7,953 bases of DNA from Bacteroidales bacterium (GCA_025350385.1 JANXXZ010000063.1:1-7953); one strand, 5' to 3'. Counted from the first letter of the stretch, positions 1 through 5,347 are shown. Translations and numbers: made by a program. The notes: generated by a model not told the origin, from the letters alone.

Positions 1-84
1 CTGAATCTGGTGCCGCTTTTATCCAGCTTTCAATGATTCGGTTAATGGTTAATCGAATTTCAAAATGAATTTTAAACAGTCTCT
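1..84 (+). mobile_element. Right end of an insertion sequence, cut by the window edge
   Basis: Two signals sit together. A frame open from the window edge ends at TGA 66-68 with a transposase-like C-terminus. Two bases later, 70-83 reads TTTTAAACAGTCTC, whose reverse complement GAGACTGTTTAAAA has the look of the terminal inverted repeats of IS5-like elements in Bacteroidota. The combination of transposase stop, very short gap and terminal repeat is how the 3' end of a simple IS looks. The left end is outside the window, so the repeat pairing cannot be checked here. The family assignment rests on recall of typical ends and is tentative; the target duplication cannot be read. Confidence 0.45.
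3..68 (+). CDS. C-terminal fragment of a probable IS transposase
   Basis: The frame from base 3 encodes 21 residues ending AAFIQLSMIRLMVNRISK and then TGA. A short hydrophobic helix with Ile/Leu and Arg at the very end resembles the last helix of DDE transposases of the IS5/IS4 type, where a pattern like F-x-x-F-I-x-L-A-x-x-x-I-x-L-R is usual. No catalytic residue lies in the visible part. The rest of the gene is to the left of the window. The call depends on the motif plus the terminal-repeat-like sequence directly after the stop; without the upstream sequence it remains an inference. Confidence 0.4.
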   Translation, partial: ESGAAFIQLSMIRLMVNRISK

Positions 85-101
85 TACTTATACTTTGTTT
101 T

Positions 102-130
102 GTTGGTTATGGTTACTATGTATAACCAAC
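102..130. repeat. Perfect 9-bp hairpin between IS end and lipoprotein gene
   Basis: GTTGGTTAT (102-110) and ATAACCAAC (122-130) are perfect inverted repeats around an 11-base spacer. The hairpin lies just beyond the stop of the leftward lipoprotein gene and just outside the putative IS end. Neither strand has a run of T after the stem, so it is not a standard factor-independent terminator, but it could still stabilise the 3' end of the leftward transcript. Confidence 0.5.
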
Positions 131-145
131 GAATTAAAGCGAGCA

Positions 146-1084
146 TTAGTGTGAGTTTGTTTTCTCTCGATACGTGAGCATTTGTTTCTTATTACCATCC
201 GGATAATATGTATATAAATCAACAATTCTATGGTTGATATTTTTTCCTGACGCTATTTCTCCTATCTTCTTTCCTCCTTCATAAAACCTCTTAAAAGTCC
301 GGATTCCATAATCATTAATTTCCGTCTCAAGAACGAGATCATTGTTCTTAAAAATGCGATTTATTGATTCAATAGTATCATTATTCGGATCAAGAGCAAA
401 AGAATCAGGTTGTTTCTCGGATTTCGAATAGTAATAGTATTTTGTCTTTCCAATAACCGAAATATTGTTCACTACAGAATGGTATGTTTCTTTACTTATT
501 TTTGAATTATGATATTGAAAATCAACAACTTTTCGTAAAATATTGTTTCTGTCATATTGTTTGATGGTTTTACAGAAATGATCTGCATATTCAAATTCAT
601 TCCAGTAAGTGGTTGTATCATAGGTCTTATGCTCAAATGCTTGTTTCAGATCCTGGTCGGGTGCTAAATGAAGAGTAATTTCTTTATGGAAGATTGTCTT
701 ACGTCCATCAGGGAAGTAGGCATATTTTTCCCAAAGTGTTGTATCTCCTTCATCTGAAATGAAAGTTTTATTTACCAAAGAATCATTTGAAAGATATTCA
801 TAGATTTCCGATTCGGGTTTCTGCTTGTAATAAGTATTCGCCCTGATTAATAATTTTTTTTTGTCATATTCATAAGTCGTTTTTGTGATCATTGAATCGA
901 CTATCCGGCCAAACATATGAATAAATGTCTTTTCAGTTTTTGATATCAATTTATCAGATTTAAACTCATAATAGTAGCTAGTATTTTCGGAAACCTTGGA
1001 TCCATCAAACACGAATTTTTCAATCTTGTCCCTGCAACCTGAAAATAATGTTAAACTAATAATAGATAATAGTATATGCTTCAT
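146..1084 (-). CDS. AT-rich hypothetical lipoprotein with YwqK-like tyrosine-rich repeats
   Basis: The 312-residue product starts with a lipoprotein signal, MKHILLSIISLTLFSGC, with the lipidated Cys at 17, so it should be anchored in the periplasm or outer membrane. The mature part is hydrophilic and rich in Tyr, Lys and Asn, with recurring short beta-hairpin-like units such as YEYDKKKLLIR (71-81), YAYFPDGRK (121-129), FYEGGKK (267-273) and YYPDGNKK (293-300). These recall the MORN-like repeats of the YwqK/antitoxin-like family, a weak resemblance only. I do not recognise a specific family. It lies 31 bases downstream of the deacetylase and may be the last gene of that transcript. Its base composition is strikingly low (29 of 120 G+C at 481-600 against 54 of 120 at 1621-1740 in the deacetylase), and it sits beside an apparent IS end, which suggests separate origin. 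Confidence 0.8.
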   Translation of the reverse strand: MKHILLSIISLTLFSGCRDKIEKFVFDGSKVSENTSYYYEFKSDKLISKTEKTFIHMFGRIVDSMITKTTYEYDKKKLLIRANTYYKQKPESEIYEYLSNDSLVNKTFISDEGDTTLWEKYAYFPDGRKTIFHKEITLHLAPDQDLKQAFEHKTYDTTTYWNEFEYADHFCKTIKQYDRNNILRKVVDFQYHNSKISKETYHSVVNNISVIGKTKYYYYSKSEKQPDSFALDPNNDTIESINRIFKNNDLVLETEINDYGIRTFKRFYEGGKKIGEIASGKNINHRIVDLYTYYPDGNKKQMLTYREKTNSH

Positions 1085-1115
1085 AAGAATATATTAAATG
1101 CCCATTAGTACCAGG

Positions 1116-2069
1116 TTATTCATAAGATAATTTAGCTATTTTCATAATAAAATCAGGAGTAGCAGGTTCCCCGGCAAAAAAATCGCCTTTATACCCCCTT
1201 GTTAATGCCCATCGGTCCATCCAGGAGATACCGTTCGCCTTATAATAGGTATCATTTGATTTAAACGCTTCATCTTTCAAAGCATCTTCAATCGTTATGA
1301 ATTCATAGTGGTTTTTGATGAACATATCAGCGAGTTCCCCCAGGTAATCACCGTTCAGGGCATTGGCATGGATCAACAGGATTTGGTTTATATTTCGGCC
1401 AAAGAGTTTGACTGACAGCTTTTCAAAATAACGGACCTTGGCTTCCATGTAAGGGATGTATGCATTCCCGATGAAATGCTGCAAGGCTGTATCCTTCGCG
1501 CTCAGGGCGCTGTCGTAAGCGAAAGCAAAGATCCATTCCGAATTGTCGATCGTAACAGGGGCTTCGGTTAACCCTATCGATTTCAAGTAATTTGCAAGCG
1601 AATCCACTTTAGCTTCGTTGTTTCCCCGGTGAAGGTATGGATGCCTGAAATACCGGACCGGTTTCCCGTATTTTTTGCCTAACGGACCAATGATCAACTG
1701 TCCTTTAGGAATTTCCCTACTGAATTCAGCAAAACTGTACTTATCGTAATCGGGATGGGAAAATGTATGGTTACCAAGCTCCTGGCCATTTTCAAGCCAG
1801 TCGATGAGCATTTGTTTCCTGACAGGATTCAGTTTACCATCTGTGTAAAGTTTGTTCTCATTCACAAAGCCAATCGCCGGAATATGGTATTTTTTCAGGT
1901 TCGCCAGCAGATTCCGTGTGATTTGTTTCTGTTTTTCGGCCGTATATGCCCCCGGACGTTGTATAGGAAGATCATCGATGGTGAAACTAACCTTGTTGGT
2001 CTGGGCATAAATACTGGTTCCTATCAGCCAAAGGCTGAAAAAAACTGTTAATCTTAGAAGTTGATTCAT
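1116..2069 (-). CDS. Secreted polysaccharide deacetylase (carbohydrate esterase 4-like)
   Basis: A 317-residue protein with an N-terminal signal peptide (residues 1-22, hydrophobic LTVFFSLWLIGTSIYA, cleavage likely after YA-22). The NodB/CE4 motifs appear in order: T-I-D-D-L-P at 30-35 (catalytic base and metal Asp 32/33), HTFSH at 101-105 (metal His 101 and 105), R-H-P-Y at 142-145, Asp175 and Trp179 in the middle, and LLIH ending at His234, the usual catalytic His position. Enzymes of this fold remove acetyl groups (or act on other amides) in peptidoglycan, chitin-like or other N-acetylated sugars; the substrate here cannot be told. The last roughly 50 residues (W-M-D-R-W) extend past the barrel. 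The ATG at 2067-2069 is 4 bases downstream of the mgsA stop, so translation is probably coupled. Confidence 0.9.
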   Translation of the reverse strand: MNQLLRLTVFFSLWLIGTSIYAQTNKVSFTIDDLPIQRPGAYTAEKQKQITRNLLANLKKYHIPAIGFVNENKLYTDGKLNPVRKQMLIDWLENGQELGNHTFSHPDYDKYSFAEFSREIPKGQLIIGPLGKKYGKPVRYFRHPYLHRGNNEAKVDSLANYLKSIGLTEAPVTIDNSEWIFAFAYDSALSAKDTALQHFIGNAYIPYMEAKVRYFEKLSVKLFGRNINQILLIHANALNGDYLGELADMFIKNHYEFITIEDALKDEAFKSNDTYYKANGISWMDRWALTRGYKGDFFAGEPATPDFIMKIAKLSYE

Positions 2070-2073
2070 AAGC

Positions 2074-2556
2074 CTATAATTGGATTTCCCGTCCGAAGTA
2101 ACTTGAATAGTCCCTCATAGTCCGCTCGTATGGCTCGTCGAGCAGCGGTGAGGAGATCAGGAAATCGGCAGTGGAACGGTTACAGGCTGTGGGGATATTA
2201 TAAAGAACTGAGATGCGTTCCAGTGCTTTCACATCAACTTCGTGCGGATGGGGTTCCATTGGGTCCCAGAAGAATATCAGGATATCTATTTTGCCTTCAG
2301 CTATCTTAGCACCCAATTGCTGGTCGCCGCCAAACGGACCTGATTTAAGCTTAGTAATTCGTATCGGGAACCGCAGTCCTTTTTCAACTTCGATTTTGTT
2401 TTTGAGAGTGTTCTCAACCAAGGTCCCGGTAGTCCCGGTGCAAACCATTTCGTGGTGGATAAGCGATTCCCAGTTCCACTCCACCCATTCCACCATATCC
2501 TTTTTGCAATTATCATGTGCCACAAGGGCTATTCGTTTCGAAACTTTCATACTCAT
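2074..2556 (-). CDS. mgsA: Methylglyoxal synthase
   Basis: A 160-residue cytoplasmic enzyme converting dihydroxyacetone phosphate to methylglyoxal and phosphate, the entry to the methylglyoxal bypass of lower glycolysis. The family signatures are plain: IALVAHDNCK at 9-18 (His14), CTGTTGTL at 39-46 (phosphate site), SGPFGGDQQLGAKI at 72-85 with the catalytic-type Asp78, FFWDPMEPHPHEVDVKAL at 95-112 with Asp98, His105 and Asp108, then CNRSTADFLISSP. These match the E. coli active-site set (Asp71, Asp91, His98, Asp101). Compared with E. coli there are about 12 extra residues before GGDQQ (around 50-71), which I recall as normal for Bacteroidota forms. Two in-frame ATGs compete as start (2554-2556 and 2548-2550); the first keeps a 3-base gap to the upstream gene. 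It lies between the zinc-ribbon gene and the deacetylase in a tight operon. Confidence 0.96.
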   Translation of the reverse strand: MSMKVSKRIALVAHDNCKKDMVEWVEWNWESLIHHEMVCTGTTGTLVENTLKNKIEVEKGLRFPIRITKLKSGPFGGDQQLGAKIAEGKIDILIFFWDPMEPHPHEVDVKALERISVLYNIPTACNRSTADFLISSPLLDEPYERTMRDYSSYFGREIQL

Positions 2557-2559
2557 TTC

Positions 2560-2928
2560 TTAATTTTTATTTCTTTCCTTTTGATCTCTAACGACAATCA
2601 TGTAGAAGTTATTCTCCAGTGGCAGGTACCCATATTCATAAACGAAATAATAGATATGCCCTTTTTGTGTCACATAGGTATTTGTGAAATAAGTAAAATT
2701 GAACCCTATATTCGCCAGTTTATCCTTGTGCAAAGTTACCTTATCCCCGGGATTCAGCTCTGATAAAATTCTACGGTTCTTTCTCAGAATAGTGTTCACC
2801 TCGCGCATCGTTGCTGATAGCTCGCTGTTCTGGCGGTTATTGTAATTATTACGGCAGAGGTCGGAGCAGAATTTCTTATCTACCCGGCCGAAAATCGGTT
2901 CACCGCAATCGAGGCATTTTCTGTTCAT
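2560..2928 (-). CDS. Small zinc-ribbon protein (DUF2116-like)
   Basis: A 122-residue protein with an N-terminal metal-binding knuckle pair: Cys5-x2-Cys8 and Cys21-x3-Cys25, in KCLDCGEPI...KKFCSDLCRNNYNN. This spacing is typical of the small treble-clef/zinc-ribbon proteins annotated as DUF2116 in Bacteroidota. The remainder has a basic helix (RKNRRILSEL, about 49-58) and a Tyr/Phe-rich beta region (FNFTYFTNTYVTQKGHIYYFVYEYGYLPL) that may form a separate small domain. No signal peptide or membrane segment, so it is cytoplasmic. Function is unknown; nucleic-acid or protein binding is the usual guess. It is the first gene of the leftward operon, ending 3 bases before mgsA begins. Confidence 0.85.
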   Translation of the reverse strand: MNRKCLDCGEPIFGRVDKKFCSDLCRNNYNNRQNSELSATMREVNTILRKNRRILSELNPGDKVTLHKDKLANIGFNFTYFTNTYVTQKGHIYYFVYEYGYLPLENNFYMIVVRDQKERNKN

Positions 2929-2952
2929 TGTGTATTATTTATAACATGCTGA

Positions 2953-2960
2953 TAAAGATA
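2953..2960 (-). promoter_or_regulatory. Candidate -7 box for the leftward zinc-ribbon/mgsA operon
   Basis: On the minus strand these bases read TATCTTTA, one change from the Bacteroidota -7 consensus TAnnTTTG, 24 bases upstream of the zinc-ribbon ATG. A TTG at 2987-2985 (minus) lies 24 bases further upstream, slightly farther than the usual -33 spacing. The same octamer recurs before other genes in this window. Confidence 0.4.
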
Positions 2961-2963
2961 CAC

Positions 2964-3026
2964 AAAAACGACAATAAACGCTTACAACCGTTTTTATCCG
3001 GATACAAATATTTAACAGCCGGATAA
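2964..3026. repeat. Overlapping inverted repeats in the divergent promoter region
   Basis: Two perfect inverted repeats lie end to end: AAAAACG (2964-2970) with CGTTTTT (2989-2995), and TTATCCGG (2994-3001) with CCGGATAA (3019-3026). The spacers are 18 and 17 bases. They sit between the leftward zinc-ribbon operon and the rightward ssb gene, upstream of the leftward -7 box, where an operator for a dimeric regulator would fit. No regulator gene is in the window. Confidence 0.4.
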
Positions 3027-3042
3027 CCTAAAAAGTCAGTCC

Positions 3043-3050
3043 TACCTTTG
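3043..3050 (+). promoter_or_regulatory. Candidate -7 promoter box for the first ssb gene
   Basis: TACCTTTG matches the Bacteroidota -7 consensus TAnnTTTG exactly. No clear TTG at -33 is seen. A start a few bases after it would give a leader of about 120 bases before the ssb ATG at 3177. That leader is AT-rich and holds an 18-codon open frame (3091-3147, MNEKVNDFFLIQYLLTII) of unknown relevance. Confidence 0.45.
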
Positions 3051-3176
3051 TCCGGTAAATCCTTTGAATGATGATTAATGATAACAAATCATGAATGAAA
3101 AAGTAAATGACTTCTTCCTGATTCAGTATTTGTTAACCATCATTTAATAGTTAAATAACCATAAACAACACACATC

Positions 3177-3515
3177 ATGAACACACTGCGCAATTCCGTA
3201 AAACTGATCGGACGCCTGGGCCAGGATCCTGAAATCAAAACCCTTGAAAAAGGCAACAAAATGGCCCGCCTATCACTTGCCACAAGCGACGCCTATACTG
3301 ATAAGGAAGGTAACCGCCAGGAGCAGACCCAATGGCATAGCCTGGTAGTATGGGGAAACCTTGCAACCATCTGCGAAAAATACCTCACCAAAGGAAAAGA
3401 AATAGCCGTAGACGGCCGCCTTGCCTACCGCAACTGGGAGGACAAGAATGGCAGCAAACACACCACTGCCGAGATTGTGGTGAGTGAGCTTCTTTTTGTG
3501 GGCAGCAATAAATAA
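3177..3515 (+). CDS. ssb: Short single-stranded DNA-binding protein, copy 1
   Basis: A 112-residue SSB consisting of one OB fold only. The N-terminus MNTLRNSVKLIGRLGQDPEI (1-20), TQWHSLVVWG (51-60), CEKYLTKGKEIAVDGRL (66-82) and the final strand AEIVVSELLFVG (98-109) are the standard SSB landmarks. Trp53, Trp59 and Trp87 mark the positions where aromatic residues usually stack on DNA. The protein stops right after the fold (GSNK) and lacks the flexible linker and the acidic D-D-x-I-P-F tail through which a canonical SSB recruits replication and repair partners. Such short SSBs are common in Bacteroidota beside a longer housekeeping copy. It is 83 of 109 residues identical (hand count, no gaps) to the next gene. 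No good Shine-Dalgarno precedes the ATG. Confidence 0.92.
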   Translation: MNTLRNSVKLIGRLGQDPEIKTLEKGNKMARLSLATSDAYTDKEGNRQEQTQWHSLVVWGNLATICEKYLTKGKEIAVDGRLAYRNWEDKNGSKHTTAEIVVSELLFVGSNK

Positions 3516-3516
3516 A

Positions 3517-3658
3517 AAAGGAATGATGAATATCGATTAACGAATCCCGAATGATGAAGTATCTTTAGCTTCTTAAATCGGGATTCGTGAACTGAGCGAA
3601 GTGTTCTCATGAGTTCCTTTGAAATAAACAATTGGTGAATAATTATCATTCGATATTC
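3517..3658. repeat. Nested inverted repeats, possible small non-autonomous element
   Basis: Four arm pairs are visible: AAAGGAA 3517-3523 with TTCCTTT 3614-3620; GAATATCGA 3528-3536 with TCGATATTC 3650-3658; the perfect 11-base ACGAATCCCGA 3540-3550 with TCGGGATTCGT 3578-3588; and inside it GAAG 3556-3559 with CTTC 3569-3572. The 11-base stem could act as a transcription stop after the first ssb, although no T run follows it. The outer GAATATCGA/TCGATATTC pair would suit the ends of a roughly 130-base MITE or dispersed intergenic repeat. Copy number elsewhere in the genome cannot be judged here. Confidence 0.45.
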
Positions 3659-3701
3659 AAATAATTCCAGCCTACCCTATACAATCTGGCAAATATTTGC
3701 G

Positions 3702-3709
3702 TATCTTTA
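3702..3709 (+). promoter_or_regulatory. Candidate -7 box upstream of the second ssb gene
   Basis: TATCTTTA differs from the TAnnTTTG consensus only at the last base and is identical to the boxes at 2960-2953 (minus) and 4675-4682. It would imply a long leader of about 270 bases before the ssb ATG at 3983, so a closer unrecognised promoter is also possible. Confidence 0.25.
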
Positions 3710-3884
3710 AATTGTATATTCCCGATTTGCTTTTGGTCTGCTTCAGCTATTTTTTCAAGGATACATGATTTAAATATTAATCAATCACAGTGTCTTGACT
3801 AGTCATAAGTTCGGAATTTTAATCCGTTAGCCTTTTGTTCATGACATGGTGTATTATATGGAATTTCATGACCTATAAACAAGG

Positions 3885-3905
3885 AAGGAGGTTGGTATTA
3901 TGTAA
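3885..3905 (+). promoter_or_regulatory. Strong Shine-Dalgarno followed by start-stop ATGTAA
   Basis: AAGGAGGT (3885-3892) matches eight bases of the ideal anti-16S pairing sequence. Seven bases later comes ATG (3900-3902), followed at once by TAA (3903-3905). A ribosome initiating here would translate only fMet. The site is 78 bases upstream of the second ssb. It may be chance, a remnant of a decayed gene, or a leader element where ribosomes load and pause. Confidence 0.25.
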
Positions 3906-3982
3906 AGATAAAACTACAATCGAAAATCTATTAATCAATCGAAATCAAGAATTATCTATGAAAATTTTAAATTAAACCAGCC

Positions 3983-4342
3983 ATGAATTCACTTCGTAAC
4001 AATGTTAAACTGATCGGCCGGCTAGGCCAGGATCCTGAAATTAAATCCCTCGATAAGGGCAACAAGGTTGCCAAATTTTCACTGGCAACTGACGACCGCT
4101 ATACCGACAAAGAAGGTAACCGCAAAGAACAAACCGAATGGCACAATATAGTGGCATGGGGTAACCTTGCCGAGCGATGTGAGAAATACCTGAAAAAAGG
4201 CAAGGAAGTAGCCATCGACGGTCGCCTCACCTATAAAAACTGGGAAGATAAAAACGGCGTGAAACACACCTCAGCCGAAATTGTGGCAAATGAAGTTCTG
4301 TTCGTTGGGACAAAGACAGAAAAAGCAGAAGAGAAAAATTAA
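3983..4342 (+). CDS. ssb: Short single-stranded DNA-binding protein, copy 2
   Basis: A 119-residue single-OB-fold SSB paralogous to the gene 467 bases upstream. Landmarks are MNSLRNNVKLIGRLGQDPEI (1-20), TEWHNIVAWG (51-60), CEKYLKKGKEVAIDGRL (66-82) and AEIVANEVLFVG (98-109), with Trp53, Trp59 and Trp87 conserved. It differs from copy 1 at 26 of the first 109 residues, mostly conservatively, and adds a charged tail KTEKAEEKN instead of the acidic D-D-x-I-P-F tip. It therefore should coat single-stranded DNA without the usual partner-docking peptide. The replaced positions 64-65 (ER for TI) and 93 (V for S) are among the less conservative changes. A terminator follows 20 bases after the stop, so it is the last gene of its transcript. 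Confidence 0.93.
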   Translation: MNSLRNNVKLIGRLGQDPEIKSLDKGNKVAKFSLATDDRYTDKEGNRKEQTEWHNIVAWGNLAERCEKYLKKGKEVAIDGRLTYKNWEDKNGVKHTSAEIVANEVLFVGTKTEKAEEKN

Positions 4343-4363
4343 TCTCTGCCTGGTATTCGAAGA

Positions 4364-4398
4364 AAGCTGCAACCGTATATACTGTTGCGGCTTTTTTT
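4364..4398 (+). terminator. Rho-independent terminator after the second ssb
   Basis: AAGCTGCAAC (4364-4373) pairs with GTTGCGGCTT (4384-4393), ten base pairs with one G-U, around a ten-base loop containing GTATATAC. The stem runs directly into seven T (4392-4398). Position 20 bases after the ssb stop fits. Confidence 0.88.
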
Positions 4399-4674
4399 AT
4401 TATGAGTCTTTAACCGGAATTCCTTGTTAAGATTTTTATGCTATCCTGAATATTGAACTTTTTCAATAAAAGATTGTCTATTTCCAAAATTGCCGGTTTT
4501 ATTCGATGTTAATGCCATAATAAGATATACGAAGATTGTAGACATAGATTGAAGAAATTGGAAATTCAGGTTTTCGCCTTGTCCCCCCTTGCCCGGTCTC
4601 CCCTCTTCTTTATTAAAATATACCCACTATACATGAAACGATGATTTAAACAGACACCAATCCCGGTTAAATCG

Positions 4675-4682
4675 TATCTTTA
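4675..4682 (+). promoter_or_regulatory. Candidate -7 promoter box for the lipocalin gene
   Basis: TATCTTTA, near the Bacteroidota TAnnTTTG consensus, lies 18 bases before the ATG at 4701. Transcription would begin at about 4688-4690, which excludes the upstream in-frame TTG at 4683 as start and supports the ATG. No clear -33 TTG is seen. Confidence 0.45.
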
Positions 4683-4700
4683 TTGATAATACAATTCACA

Positions 4701-5225
4701 ATGAAGCATATCTTCCTTTATTCAATTCTTCTTTTCTTGTTTCAATCCTGCGCCATGAACCAGAATGTTCCTACTGTTGTAGCATCGGTCGATCTTGACC
4801 GATATGCCGGCCGATGGTACGAAATTGCCTCGTACCCGGTTTCATTTCAAAAAGGCTGCTCCTGCATTTCGGCCGATTATACCCTGACCGACAAAGGCTA
4901 CATGGTTGTGAAAAATGCCTGCCGTAAAGGCGGTGTGAACGGGAAAATAAGTTCGATAACCGGAAAGGCTTTTCCTGTAAAAGGTTCTAATAATGCAAAA
5001 CTCAAGGTCCAGTTTTTCTGGCCCTTCAGAGGTGATTACTGGATTGTAGGCCTTGCTGATGATTATTCATGGGCCCTGGTATCGGCTCCTTCGAGAAAGT
5101 ACCTTTGGATCCTGAGCCGTAACAAGCACATGGACGCGGTATTGTATGCCCAACTACTGGAAAAACTGAAAGCAAACGAATTCGATCTGAGCAAGCTTAA
5201 AAAGGGTGTACAGGAATGTGACTGA
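4701..5225 (+). CDS. blc: Blc-type lipocalin, outer-membrane lipoprotein
   Basis: From the ATG at 4701 the product has 174 residues. It begins with a lipoprotein signal, MKHIFLYSILLFLFQSC, with the lipidated Cys at 17. The mature domain is a bacterial lipocalin: RYAGRWYEIASYP (34-46) holds the G-x-W strand-A signature, and the regions LKVQFFWPF, YWIVGLADDYSWALV and RKYLWILSR match E. coli Blc (LKVSFFGPF, YNVIALDREYRHALV, RDYLWILSR). Blc proteins bind fatty acids or lysophospholipids at the outer membrane and are linked to envelope stress. Here a Cys-rich patch (Cys53, Cys55) replaces the usual sequence after strand A and a Cys lies near the C-terminus, so disulfides are possible. An upstream in-frame TTG at 4683 would add six residues before the signal peptide and is unlikely. 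Confidence 0.94.
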   Translation: MKHIFLYSILLFLFQSCAMNQNVPTVVASVDLDRYAGRWYEIASYPVSFQKGCSCISADYTLTDKGYMVVKNACRKGGVNGKISSITGKAFPVKGSNNAKLKVQFFWPFRGDYWIVGLADDYSWALVSAPSRKYLWILSRNKHMDAVLYAQLLEKLKANEFDLSKLKKGVQECD

Positions 5226-5266
5226 AGTTCTCGATACATCAATCCAGAGGCTTTTGACTGTAGTTC

Positions 5267-5304
5267 AACGGTTTCAGTATCCTGAAACTGTTCATAACTT
5301 TTTT
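5267..5304 (+). terminator. Probable terminator after the lipocalin gene
   Basis: AACGGTTTCAG (5267-5277) pairs with CTGAAACTGTT (5282-5292): eleven base pairs including one G-U around a TATC loop. Six T follow at 5299-5304 after a six-base gap. The gap makes it imperfect as a factor-independent terminator, but it sits 42 bases past the lipocalin stop, where one is expected. Confidence 0.65.
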
Positions 5305-5347
5305 ATATTATTTGTCCATCACCGGGCACGGACAGTTGTTCTATCTA

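Larger units (their letters stand above)
3516..3982. other. 467-base intergenic region between the two ssb genes
   Basis: This AT-rich stretch holds no convincing gene. Its left third has a nested inverted-repeat structure (3517-3658). A -7-like TATCTTTA lies at 3702-3709, a perfect 10-base palindrome TGACTAGTCA at 3796-3805, and a strong Shine-Dalgarno with start-stop ATGTAA at 3885-3905. A 44-codon open frame (3841-3975, ATG to TAA, beginning MTWCIIWNFM) runs through the last part and ends 7 bases before the second ssb; its composition does not look like a conserved protein. The region shows no obvious similarity to the DNA upstream of the first ssb, so the gene duplication did not carry, or no longer retains, a shared promoter. 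Confidence 0.5.
4343..4700. other. Intergenic region between second ssb and lipocalin
   Basis: About 358 bases without a gene. It contains the terminator at 4364-4398, a small perfect AT hairpin TATTGAA/TTCAATA (4451-4468, loop CTTT), a C-rich patch around 4580-4612 and the lipocalin -7 box at 4675-4682. I see no other structure. Confidence 0.6.

Noticed and set aside
1755..2051. 98-codon open frame on the plus strand
   Set aside because: It lies wholly opposite the deacetylase, whose motifs are unambiguous, and encodes nothing recognisable.
2213..2763. Two plus-strand open frames of 116 and 103 codons
   Set aside because: They are antisense to mgsA and the zinc-ribbon gene and have low-complexity, non-family-like products.
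3091..3147. 18-codon leader peptide ahead of the first ssb
   Set aside because: Open frames of this size are frequent by chance in AT-rich leaders; there is no run of regulatory codons or attenuator hairpin.
3796..3805. Palindrome TGACTAGTCA as an operator
   Set aside because: Ten-base palindromes arise by chance fairly often, and it is far from any gene start.
3841..3975. 44-codon frame just before the second ssb
   Set aside because: No Shine-Dalgarno or promoter is placed for its first ATG, and its composition (two Trp and two Cys in 44 residues) does not look conserved; mentioned only as context.
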